From Acholoe squamosa (taxonomy: Eukaryota > Annelida > Polychaeta > Phyllodocida > Polynoidae): a stretch of 64,000 nt of DNA. The notes under the pieces were generated by a model. The model ran no database searches and was not told the origin of the DNA. It saw nothing but the letters and a program-made list of their open reading frames with translations. The translations under genes and the position numbers were made by a program. The stretch spans positions 59,058,089 through 59,122,088 of the forward strand of contig OX439040.1 of the NCBI GenBank assembly GCA_949317995.1, read 5' to 3'. Position 1 is the first letter of the stretch, and each line of letters begins with the position of its first letter. This document shows, in pieces, positions 22,607 to 32,668 of the stretch.

Positions 22607-23160
22607 TTTTTTGTTTGTTTGTTTGTTTAGTTTTACGTCCGGGGGCCATCGAGGAACTCAGACATTCAAGGTTTCTCGGACATTAAGTCCTTTCTTTTCT
22701 TTTTGGACAGGTATTTATATGCTGCTTGCCCGACACAGCAGTGACCGAATCTATGAATGACCGAATCTATGAGATGAATGACCGAATCTATGAGGAGGGT
22801 CGAGGGGGAAAACCGCTACCGGGGCTTCATTCCCCTACTCTTTTCGAAGGATAGCAAGTGTTCTTTTATTTGCCTGGTCCCATAGGCAGGGCCAGACAAA
22901 CCACGGCCTTTGATCACTCAGACGTGGTTCACTGAGGGGGAATCCCATGGCAAAAGACAAGCATGTAAGCCCAGGCCCGCGCATATGGACACCAGCTGCC
23001 CACATGCTCACCCCAAGACACAAGAAACACCAAGTTTGTCGCCTTTTACGAATCTGGTATGCCCACTGTTGGTATGGAAGGAGATTTCTCCTTGTGGACT
23101 CCCAATGGAGTTATTCTGCTCCTTCATGCCCTCACATGAAGGTCCCCACTCCACAGAGGG
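22607..23160 (-). mobile_element. Retroposon (SINE-like) inserted in the right arm
   Basis: Flanked by the 12-bp direct repeat AGGCCTAACCAT at 22595-22606 and 23161-23172. The left end is a (TTTG)n run, so the element is on the minus strand with a (CAAA)n tail. It contains a small GACCGAATCTATGA repeat near 22743-22795. No counterpart exists in the left arm, so it inserted later. Confidence 0.8.
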
Positions 23161-23189
23161 AGGCCTAACCATAGAACAGGCTGTAGATC

Positions 23190-24150
23190 CCTGGAGATGA
23201 CCATCCAGGACATGGTAGGTCTTCTCTAGGGTACAGGTATCCTGCAGTAGGATCAGAAAGTCATCTCCGGTGTACATGTAACCATGGGACAGACTGGAGA
23301 TGGCAATCTAGGAAATGGAAAGTCATCTCCAGGTCCCAGGTATCCTCCAGGTGGAACGGAGATGACTCCAGAAAGTCATCTCCAGTGTACCGGGTACAGA
23401 TAACCATAGAACAGACTGGAGATGACAATCCAGGAAATAGAAAGTCATCTCCAGGTCCCTGGTATCCTCCAGGTGGATCAGAGATGACTCCAGAAAGTCA
23501 TCTCTGGTGTACGGGTAACCATAGAACAGACTGGAGATGACAATCCAGGAGGCGGAAAGCCATCTCCAGGCTGTAGGTATCCTCCAGGTGGACTGGAGAT
23601 GACTCTAGGAAGTCATCTCCAGTGTTCAGGTGAGTATAAAATAGACTGGAGATAACAATCCAGGAGGCGAAAAGTCATCTCCAGGCTGTAGATATCCTCC
23701 AGGTGGATCGGAGATGACTTTCTTCTCCGGTGTACAGGTAACCATAGAACAGACTGGAGATGACAATCCAGGAAATGGAAAGTCATCTCCAGGTCCCAGG
23801 TATCCTCCAGGTGGATCGGAGATGACTCAAGAAAGTCATCTCCGGTGTACAGGTGACCATAGAACAGACTGAAGATGACAATCCAGGAGGCGGAAAGTCA
23901 TCTCCAGGTCCCAGGTGTAGCCTACATCCATAGAACAGACTGGAGTTGACAACCCAGGAGGTGTAAAGTCATCTCCAGGTCCCAGGTATCTTTCAGGTGG
24001 ATCGGAGATGACTCAAGAAAGTCATCTCCGATGTACGGTACAGGTAACCATAGAACAGACTGGAGATGACAATCCAGGAAATAGAAAGTCATCTCCAGGT
24101 TTCCTCCAGTTGGATCGGAGATTACTCAAGAAAGTCATCTCCGGTCACCG
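23190..24150. repeat. 122-bp hairpin tandem array, right arm
   Basis: Reverse-complement array of 20260-21210: GGAGATGACTC, AGTCATCTCC and ACAGACTGGAGATGACAATC recur through the region with substitutions. The mutual complementarity would let the whole element fold into one long hairpin. Confidence 0.92.
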
Positions 24151-24304
24151 GTGCACAGGTAACCAGGGACAGGTAACCAATAAACCCAACCCCAACTAAC
24201 CCAAGCAACTACTGCCCCCTCCCCTCAACCCATCCTCCCCTCAACCCATCCACCTCCCCCTGCCCCCAACCCCTCACCCCTCCCCCCGCCTCACACTATA
24301 CGGC

Positions 24305-24590
24305 GTTAATTATAAATAAGGGCCGAGTCATGGAGCATAGTAAGCATTGGGCTGCGTGGTCTAGCGGTTAGGGAACTGGCCTTTCACGCGGGGGCTCGCC
24401 CGTTCGAGCCTGGACAGAACGCGTATCTAACAATTTACCACGTTATATTGAAAGATATGACAATTTTTATTAATGGAATATAGATCTATTTATTCTGTAT
24501 GACTTGAAGGTAAAAGATATGCATTATAGTGAAGAATGGTACCCATATATATCAGAAATAAAAATATAAATAAATTTTACTACATTGACC
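24305..24590 (+). repeat. tRNA-Glu-like SINE in the foldback right end
   Basis: GCGTGGTCTAGCGGTTAGG (24353) followed by CCTTTCACGC and GTTCGAGCC match the A and B boxes and a TTC anticodon arm of tRNA-Glu, but the acceptor ends do not pair. The segment has no partner in the left arm, so it is an insertion. Its A/T-rich 3' part ends near 24590. Confidence 0.6.
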
Positions 24591-24652
24591 GAACAACGAC
24601 TGGGAGAGGACTTCCGGCGAGGATGAACTGAAATCGCGTTGAAAACATAGCT

Positions 24653-25162
24653 CCTCATGTTCTTGTCTGCATCCCGTTGTGACCTCTTCAGGTTAGTGAC
24701 AGCGCCTCGTAGTGCGGCAATTTCACCTTCATTTTTACCTATCCTATTCTCTTTTTCTTTCAGTTGCTCTTTCAGTTTGTCAATATCCTCACCATAGAAA
24801 TCAGCCGTGGTCTGAAGTCCGGCCACTTCCCCCTGCACTGTACCTATAGAATTTTCTGCTACTCTGACCCGTTCTGTCAGCAGTGTCGTCTCACCTTCCA
24901 CCGTTGTGACACGCTCAAGCAGCTTGTTCCAACCTTTGGAAGATTCTTTCAAGTCACGTATATCTCTAAGGCCCGTCTCAAGATCTCTACGCATATCCTT
25001 TATTCCAGATCCTAATTCATCTCTTAGTGCAGCTATGTTTTCACTGAGAGCAGTCAGTGGGTCTTTCTCTCTGTCACCGTTGATCTTATCCAACATCTCT
25101 GTTTTTGAGCGTGTCAGTCTGTCAGCCGCCATTTTAGCCGTAACTCCCTTGTTATCGCCCAT
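24653..25162 (-). pseudogene. LINE ORF1 N-terminal coiled coil
   Basis: Starts at the ATG at 25162 (MGDNKGVTAKMAADRLTR). It continues as a long heptad-rich stretch (GIKDMRRDLETGLRDIRD, LLERVTTVEGETTLLTER, IDKLKEQLKEKENRIGKN) and reaches DADKNMR, where the foldback element begins. Coiled coils of this type make LINE ORF1 proteins trimerise. The frame joins the RRM segment at 20050 once the insertion is removed. The apparent C-terminus beyond MR is element sequence. Confidence 0.85.
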
Positions 25163-25489
25163 CTGGGGCAGCTTTTTTCTGATGCAAGTAGTAATCAATA
25201 TATTTACCAAACACAGGAAATAAGTATTCTTCTTTGATCCTGGGTAGGTAATCTCAATTTGTGACGAGGTAAAGTTCTTACACACACAAGGATGACGTTG
25301 ATTTTCCCGGATTCCCCCCTCCGCCGTTATCGCGCTAGCCTTGCTGCGTCATGTTATGCTATTTAGATATGAGTCGCAGACCCCCTAGATTAGCATTTTT
25401 ATTCTATTTTTCATACAAAATGTTGTATGAAATGTTAAATTTTAGTTACACATATACTAAAATGAGCACATAGGGGGTAGGGGAGACCT
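25163..25489. other. Probable LINE 5' leader, then unassigned
   Basis: Directly upstream of ORF1 on the minus strand. The 5' end of the element cannot be fixed. No ORF. Confidence 0.35.
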
Positions 25490-26160
25490 GGGAGAGAGAA
25501 CTGGGACAATATTTGTAAGTCACTATATTTTTGTTCATCATTCCTACAATAAGAACAACATACAAAGTAATTATCTTCTAGAAGAAGGATTGATGGTAGG
25601 CCTACAATATGGACTATTCAGACATTTTCTAACTATCATCAATTCTTAGATAGAGCTTGCTTTAGTTTTGATTAAATCTGGTGAGAACTGGTACACCACT
25701 AGGGAGAACTGGGACGCAACCTAATGAGAACTGGGACAGACCAATAAAACATGTTGTAAAGTTATCACATATTAATCAAATTATTGAATTCCTGTAAATT
25801 CTATGATGTTTAAGACTGCTGACAAGATGCTAGAAATCATTTTGATGTATATTTACAAGATTAAGATACTTTTATGATATCTTTATCAAGGTGTGCATTA
25901 TTATCAATGTAGAAATAGAGCAATTGTGGGAGAACTGGGACACCATCAAATACCACATTAAATGAGATGAACATGTCATGGCTTGTTACCCAGGTTTTTA
26001 ACATTGTGATGCTATAACTTCTTTTGAAGAACCTCCAGGTTCTTATTTTGACTGATAGGCTTCCTGTCACATGCTTATTTGTTCATCATTTGTGTGATTT
26101 TAGAAAAATCAGTTGTAGATTGGGGAGAACTGGGATGGGTGCGTCCCAGTTCTCACCAGC
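25490..26160. repeat. Dispersed AGAACTGGGAC words
   Basis: AGAACTGGGAC or a one-base variant occurs near 25497, 25683, 25705, 25726, 25931 and 26126. The reverse complement GTCCCAGTTCT follows at 26143-26153. Spacers are unique AT-rich DNA. It may be the interior of an unrecognised element. Confidence 0.6.
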
Positions 26161-26189
26161 TTGGCATTTTTAAGAAAAATATTCATATA

Positions 26190-26686
26190 CAGTAAAATTC
26201 AGTTATAACAAACTACTAGGGAACAGCAGAAAAATTCGTTATAAACGTATTTCATTGTATCCAAACAAAGTAATTGTGGGCAGAGATGTCCTAAAACAGG
26301 GCCCAACACCTCTTTGAACCCACCTACTGCCGCACAGGTGACATGGGGGTGGGCAGAGATGTCCTAAAACAGGGCCCAACACCTCTTTGAACCCACCTAC
26401 TGCCGCACAGGTGACATGGGGGTGGGCAGAGATGTCCTAAAACAGGGCCCAACACCTCTTTGAACCCCTTATACTGCTGCACAGGTGATATGGGGGTAAG
26501 TAGAGATGCATTGAAACCACTCTATAGCCAAAAGAAATTCGTTGTAAACGAATACAATCATGTAAAGTTCACTATAAAGGGATTAATTTACTATAGAAAT
26601 GTATGGAGTTATATTGGGACATTGCAATTTGTTTGCTATAAACGAAAATTCGTTGTAACAGGATTCGTTGTAGCGGAATTTCACTG
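26190..26686. mobile_element. mariner-type MITE with minisatellite
   Basis: CAGTAAAATTCAGTTATAAC at the left and GTTGTAGCGGAATTTCACTG at the right, each next to TA. Further inward TTCGTTATAAACG and TTCGTTGTAAACGAA also pair. These are ends of the Tc1/mariner CAGTGAAA type. It contains the 73-bp minisatellite. Confidence 0.85.
26276..26500. repeat. 73-bp minisatellite, 3 copies
   Basis: GTGGGCAGAGATGTCCTAAA at 26276, 26349 and 26422, then a diverged partial copy. The first two units are almost identical, so the amplification is recent. Confidence 0.93.
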
Positions 26687-27023
26687 TAGTCTGAAAAAGG
26701 TTAAACTAAGTAATTTTGGATAACTGGTCATATATTAAAGTTTTTAATACACATTTGGCACTATCAAAATGGACTGTTGTCATTTGGGAACCTTTTGAGA
26801 ACCCGCCAGACACTTGAAAAAAAAATCTTTTTTTTAGGCCACACCAAAAAAATAAGTTGGTCTATGTTTTTTTGTTTTTTTTAAGATTTTTTGGCGTCCT
26901 ATGGATTCCTTGCTGGAAAAGTGAGGCGAGCGAAAAAGCCAAACATCACAAAGAGAAAACTTGTAGAAAGTGAAGCGAGCGAAATCCGTAGACGAGATTT
27001 TTTTCAAAAAAAAAAAATTTGTA

Positions 27024-27250
27024 CCGTAAACTCCCGCGTAGAAGACGCGCTGCACGTATAAGATGCACCCCAAACTCAGCACATGCATTTTTGCGTATAA
27101 GATGCACATTTTAAGGCTGAAATTTGAAAGATTAGTACATTTCTATAGTAAAATTGCCCCTCGTATAAGACGCACCCCAAACTTGAAAAAATCCTATAAG
27201 ACCCCCCAGGCATTTGTTTTGGCGTAGAGGACGCGTCTTATACACGGTTT
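27024..27250. mobile_element. TA-flanked MITE, decayed right end
   Basis: CCGTAAACTCCCGCGTAGAA after TA at the left, and GACGCGTCTTATACACGG at the right without a clear flank. Interior matches the copies at 7961 and 63586 in reverse order. Confidence 0.7.
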
Positions 27251-27379
27251 TTTGGTTTTGAAAAAATAGTGCGAGCGAGCGAAAAATGGATTCCTTGCTG
27301 GAAAAGTGAGGCGAGCGAAAAAAAGTTATTTTAAAAAAAATTTGCCAAACATCACAAAGAGGAAACTTGTAGAAAGGGA

Positions 27380-28041
27380 ATTTTGTCTTTGACCCTATTG
27401 AAGTTCAACCAAAAGTTTAGAACCATTTTATGATGAGAAGATCACTGAGCACCTAAAAATAAATGGTTCCCACCTGTTCTATGGTTAAAAATGATCTAGA
27501 AAATTTCTAGCTTTTCTTTTTCTAAGGGGCAGTATGTTTGACAGACCCTGCAAACTTTTTGGGCGAGATTATCTGTGGACACTTGTCCCAACCTCCCCCA
27601 TGTTGGGCAATTACCTATCAATTAAGACCTTATTGTATGCATTTGATATGGTGAGAAAATGATAGCTGTGATAAAAATAAGTGGTTTTGCTTTATAAATG
27701 AAGTTTTTATGACAATTAATAGTATGGAAGTTATGATCATTCAAACATCCTGAGTCAAAGATATTCTGCCCTGCAGTATAAGGGAAAAGATGACATCAAA
27801 AATTTGCTTTTACATTGTTTGATTATGATAAAATGTATCATTATTTACATTTTTGGGGATATATATATCTTGCTTACCTGAAAAGAAAATTGCCCAAAAT
27901 AATCATTTTAGTGATCTAGTCTACCTTGGATTCATCTTGCTTGATCACAAAATTGGATCCAAATTAAACTCTTAACTATGGCAGAATTCTGGGTCTGATT
28001 TGGTACCTTTGACCAGTCATAATTCCACTTTAAATTGACAT
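27380..28041. repeat. Dispersed repeat block A, copy 1
   Basis: About 650 bp matching 33873-34556 at high similarity, e.g. GAACCATTTTATGATGAGAA and CTTGGATTCATCTTGCTTGA. No ORF. In the second copy it lies inside the foldback element at 32669-34701. Confidence 0.85.
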
Positions 28042-28535
28042 AGCAGAGATGCCAACAGTCCCGGAACGTCCGGGACAGTCCTGGAAATTGGCTCCTTTCT
28101 TAGAGTCCCACCCGGAAGGGTATGTGTCCCGGAAAGAGCAGATCAAGAGCTTCAAAATGACATATTATATGTTAAATTCCATCCACTGGATATATTTCTA
28201 TCAAGGTTTAAAGGAGGCATAGAGTGAATTCCATAATACAGCTAAACACTCCCTATATCTGTCACAGTGCTAAACACCTTGTACTGCAAATTCGATTCTG
28301 AGGGTTCTATTGGACAGAATTGCACCTAATTTACACCAAAAATTGGCAAAATGCTGCTGATGGTACACCAAAATGCTTTTTCTGGATTGGGGTCTTGAAA
28401 TGCACCGTTTGATGTGTAAATTTCAAAATTTTCTTAGGGGGAGCATGCCCCCAAACCCCCCTAGATTTGTCGCGGCGCTGCGCTTGCGACATTACGGCGC
28501 TGTGCTTGCAGCTCCGTGCTGATAGGCACCAGGTT
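28042..28535. other. Unassigned flank of the next foldback element
   Basis: Contains GTCCCGGAACGTCCGGGACAG (28055-28076), a short imperfect palindrome. No gene. Confidence 0.35.
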
Positions 28536-30343
28536 GCAGGATACCGATGACGGCGGTCTAGCTAGTCCTGAGGACTAAGGTGACTGGCGCATCCATGCTG
28601 ACCTAAATATGCGGACTCTAAACGGAGCCTCCCGCGGTGCGCGTAGGTGCACGGGCGTAGTGGTAGTCCTCAGGACTATAGCTAATAAAAATGCAATGCT
28701 TAAGTCCTAAGGACTAAAGATACAGTCCTGGGGACCAAGGACTGTGTCTCTAGTCCCAAGGACAATGTTGCAGTCCCCAGGACTGTATCTTTAGTCCCTG
28801 GGACTGCACAGTAGTCACTGGGACTACAAGTAGTCCAATGGTGACTAAAGGGCTGAAGGTAGGCCTATGGTCCTAGAGCATAGTCCTTTGGACTAAGACC
28901 CTATATCCCACCTACCCCTTGAGACTTGGCAGATATAGATAGTCCTCGGGACTAAGACCTAGTCCTCAGGACCAGCTGGACTGAAATAGTAGTCCCTGGG
29001 ACTATGTCTCTAATCCCCAGGACTACATCTTTAGTCCTGAGGACCAGGCAGCTACATCTTTAGCCCTCAGGACTTAACAGTTAGTCCCTGGGACTGAACC
29101 TTGTACCAGGGCAGAGGCGTAGGAATCAAATCTTGATTGGGGGGCCCAGGCCCAAGCCCAGGGGGGCCCTGTCGCACTTATCGTAATTCATTGATAGAGT
29201 GGGCTGACACTTATTCATGGGTACATAAGATATATGTATTAAAATATCTTTGATGACTTTTGCCTGTGATTTAAAGCCCAGGCTCCCCCTTTTTCCATTG
29301 TGCTACCATATTTGTGAAAGATTTGGGGGAAATTTTTGCATTTTATCATAGGTCTTGACAAATATTGGGGGGGCCCAGACATATTCAGGCCCCACCTCCT
29401 CTGGGATTGGGGGGGCCTGGGCCCCCTGGCCCCCCCTTTTCCTACGCCCCTGCAGGGTATAGATATGGAAAAGGCTGCGTTGATCAATTTCTAGCCTTCA
29501 GAACCATTCTTCTAGCCCGAGGACTACACTTTAAGTCCTTAGGACTAAAGTTGTAGGCCTCAGGACTAACGTCCAATCACCAGGAATGTCTCTAGTCACT
29601 AGCACTAAGTCACTAGCACTAGATGTGTAGCCCTTAGGGCTAAAATATCATCCTGAGCACTATAATCTTTAGTCCTCAAAACTAAGTTTTTAATCCCAGG
29701 GACTATATCTTTCTAGCACCGAGGGCTGTTCCGCGTACCCATGTGGTCGTAAAAATAAAACGCAAGGCCTTAGTCCCAAGGATTGTATCTTAGTCCCAAG
29801 AATTATGTTCTAGTCCCTAGAACTATATGTTTAGTCCTTAGGACTAGACAGCCAGGCTAAAGCTACAAGTCAAGTCCTGGGGATTAAAAAGTAGCTCCAG
29901 GGACTAAAATTCTAGTCCCCAGGACCAATCCTTGACTCCCCATGAGCATGCATCTAGTCCCTAGCAGTTTCAGCATTGTTGCTTAGATTCAAAGCCTATA
30001 GTCCCTGGGACTACTCACTACACAGTAGTCCCAGGGACTAAAGATACAGTCCTAGGGACTAGATTATAGTCCTTGGGACTGAGACCCTGGCTCATAATCA
30101 TCCAAGAGTAGAGAATAGTCATGGTGCCCTGGGGATGAGATTCATAGTCCCAGGGACCACCTGTTTAGTCCTGAGGACTAAACTGTAGAAAGGCGAGTAA
30201 AGGCGCGTTCTAGTCCCCAGGACTAGATGTCAGCGCGTGGCTGCTGCTGGCCGCTGCAGTGTACGCAGCAAACAGGGTCAGCGCGGACGCGGCAGACGCC
30301 TTAGTCCTCAGGACTAGCTAGACTGCCGTCATCGGTATCCTGC
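28536..30343. mobile_element. Foldback element packed with AGTCC-NNN-GGACT words
   Basis: Begins GCAGGATACCGATGACGG and ends with its reverse complement at 30343. The 9-bp duplication CACCAGGTT flanks it at 28527-28535 and 30344-30352. More than thirty full or partial copies of AGTCC-NNN-GGACT (centres TGA, CCA, CTG, CAA and others) are scattered in both arms at irregular spacing. A C/G-rich stretch with CCCAGGCCCAAGC lies near 29140 and its inverse near 29400. No transposase ORF. Confidence 0.9.
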
Positions 30344-30382
30344 CACCAGGTTAGATCCCTGCAACTGTCCCTGAAGCCAATG

Positions 30383-30495
30383 ATCAGATGTTAGAGACTT
30401 CATTTAAAAAGCAAATCCACTTCTGCTCATTAGATAAGTTTAATAAGATAAAGTCTTGAAAAACTAGGTATTAAGTACCTACATGAGGGAAGGGC
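30383..30495. repeat. Dispersed repeat block B, copy 1
   Basis: AGAGACTTCATTTAAAAAGC to AAGTACCTACATG matches 34558-34665. In the 34-kb copy, blocks A and B are adjacent. Here they are separated by 2.3 kb including the AGTCC foldback element. Confidence 0.75.
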
Positions 30496-30542
30496 CCCAC
30501 AGTTCTATTCGAGACTCTACGATATACCCCCCGGGATCTTTA

Positions 30543-30830
30543 GGGAGTGGTCATTATTCATCAACAGGGGGGGTGGTGGTTTTTCGCGCGGAAATTTTTT
30601 ACGCCCCCCCTCGACGGTAGTCAAAACTTTTTTGCGCCCCCCCCACACCGGAGGCGCGGAGAGTTTTCGCGCCCCTCTTTGATCTATAGTAGCACGCTGG
30701 CTTTTTTGCTAAAAAGAGGTTGAATTTTTTTAGCCCCCCCTCAAGAGGTTCAAAATTTTTTTAGCCCCCCCCCTCGGGAGGGGTCTGAAAATTTTACGCC
30801 CCCCCCTGTTGATAAATAATGACCACTCCC
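30543..30830. mobile_element. GGGAGTGGTC MITE (TTA target duplication)
   Basis: Inverted ends GGGAGTGGTCATTATTCATC and GATAAATAATGACCACTCCC with TTA on both sides. The TTA duplication suggests the PIF/Harbinger group. The interior is G- and C-run rich. Confidence 0.9.
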
Positions 30831-30960
30831 TTACTTCAACTTGAACTTCAAGCAGAGGGGCTTAGCTTAGATCATGGACCTGAAAGACTGGATTTGAATC
30901 AGTATAGCATTGCAGTCTATCAACTGTGCCATGGGTCCCTGGTGGGAGAAATGGGAACTA

Positions 30961-31688
30961 CCGTAATCTCCCGCGTAGAAGGCACAGCTCGCGTAGAAGG
31001 CGCCCCCCCAACTCAGAGAAGGCCTTTTCACGTAGAAGGCGCACGTACCTCTTCTGGATCGATTTCCGGAAAAACCCGCGTATAAGGCGCCCCCCCAACT
31101 CACAGGGGGGCTGTTTCGCGTAGAAGGCGCCCCCCCTCCCCACCCCCTATTCTACAGTGACCGGTCTGCCACGGTGCAGGCTCTATGAGTTCAAGCTGTC
31201 ATCGGCACACGGTCGCCGTCAAACCCGCCGAGCAAATCTTCACCGACCGGTCTGCCGCGGTGCTGGCTTTATGAATTCAAGCTGTCAGCGGCACACGGTC
31301 GGCGTCAAACCCGCTGAGCGCCTGTACACCGCCCGGTCTGCCGTGGTGCAGGCGCTATGAGTTCAAGCTGTCATCGGCACACGGTCGGCGTCAAACCCGC
31401 CGAGCAAATCTACACCGACCGGTCTGCCGCGGTGCTGGCTTTATGAGTTCAAGCTGTCATCGGCACACGGTCGGCGTCAAACCCGCCGAGCAAATCTACA
31501 CCGACCGGTCTGCTGCGGTGCTGGCTATATGAGTTCAAGCTGTCATCGGCGCATTTTCCCAAATGAGATGTTGGAAAAACCCGCGTATAAGGCGCACCCC
31601 CAACTCAAGGCAGTTACCCTCCCGCGTATAAGACCCAGCAGCATTTTGTTTGGCGTAGAAGACGCGCCTTCTACGCGGGAGATTACGG
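30961..31688. mobile_element. TA-flanked MITE with internal satellite
   Basis: CCGTAATCTCCCGCGTAGAA at the left, TCTACGCGGGAGATTACGG at the right, TA on both sides. Subterminal GCGTATAAGGCGC words are repeated several times. An 86-bp tandem array occupies the middle. Confidence 0.92.
31158..31545. repeat. 86-bp tandem repeat inside the MITE
   Basis: ACCGGTCTGCC (or a variant) starts units at about 31160, 31245, 31332, 31418 and 31503. Each unit holds GAGTTCAAGCTGTCATCGGC. About 4.5 units. Confidence 0.92.
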
Positions 31689-31715
31689 TACTAATGGTAG
31701 GCCTTAACATGACCT

Positions 31716-32405
31716 ACAGAAGATAATTTCTTTGCCCCACTTAGCTTTGTCACAGCTCTTTGATTCAAAAAGCATCAGAGAGCCCTTGATCTATAGTTTC
31801 TGACTGACCTTATTTCATCATGATATCAAAAGTGGATATTTTTAAGAAAAGGCTCCGATTATGAAGATTTATTTGAAAAATTGTCAAAAATTGACCCCCT
31901 CCTAGAAAATTTTCTTCTCATGATTTCTATCCGAAATCACTTGGGTCACATAGATGAAGAACATAGCTGTCCAAATCCTTTTGAATTATGGATCTATCAC
32001 AATTCTAAGTGACAAAAGAAAATTATCTCCTGACTGCCACTTTATGAGTTCGGGGCTGAATTAGCTTTATATTTCTATCAGAGTGACCAATCCAAGATAA
32101 TTTCTTTTCCCAACTTAGTTATGTCACAGCTCTTTTATTTAAAAAGCATCAGAAAGCCCTTGATTTGTATATTCTGACTCACCTTATTTCATCATGTTAT
32201 AAAAAGTGGCTATTTTTGAGAAAAGGCTCCGTTTTTGAAGATTTTTTTTAGAAAAATTGCCAAAAATTGCCCCCTCCTAGAAAATTTTCTTCTCGTGATT
32301 TCCATCAGAAATCACTTGGGTCACTTAGATGAAGAAAATAGCTATCCAAATCCTTTTGAATCATATCTATGAAAATTTTAAGGGACAGAAGAAAATTATC
32401 TCCTA
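31716..32405. repeat. Tandem duplication, about 371-bp unit
   Basis: The block with AGATAATTTCTTT, AAAAGCATCAGAGAGCCCTT and GAAATCACTTGGGTCAC recurs about 371 bp later with roughly 10 percent differences. No ORF. Confidence 0.85.
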
Positions 32406-32668
32406 AGGGCCAGTGACTGCAAGATTTTGTATGAGACTTCCATAGTTACCCACCAGGGGCAGCACACTCATTTCTCTCTCTTTTACAGATGTACTGTTTT
32501 CATTGCATAGATAACCTATCTGTGCATTACCATAATGGTTAATTATAGTTATAGCTACAAAATTTACATATTATTTGTAAGAATAAGTTATAAATAAATA
32601 AAATATAAGATGTTTAACATGCTGGCTCTGTGCTGCCACCTAGTGACACATAAGGATTTTCATTGCCA

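Larger units (their letters stand above)
20051..24652. mobile_element. 4.6-kb foldback element inserted in LINE ORF1
   Basis: CCTCATGT at 20043-20050 recurs at 24653-24660, an 8-bp target duplication (9 bp with one mismatch). The ends are imperfect inverted repeats: ACGGGATTCCGG, CTCGCCGAGAGTCCTCTCCC at the left against CTCGCCGGAAGTCCTCTCCC in reverse complement at the right. Inside are long inverted arms: the G-rich stretch CGCCGTATAGTGTGAGGCGG (20113) against its complement ending at 24305, hairpin-rich 122-bp tandem arrays, and a centre near 22100. Deleting the insert and one duplication joins the coiled-coil and RRM frames exactly. There is no transposase ORF. The 8-9 bp duplication fits Mutator-like, hAT or Foldback elements. 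Confidence 0.9.

Noticed and set aside
22835-23277. Overlapping ORFs of 62-96 aa on both strands
   Set aside because: They fall in the retroposon insertion and the adjacent hairpin array. No protein family resemblance.
20260-24150. Regular hairpin repeats as a CRISPR array
   Set aside because: The units are 122-bp tandem repeats with homologous spacers in inverted arms of a eukaryotic foldback element.
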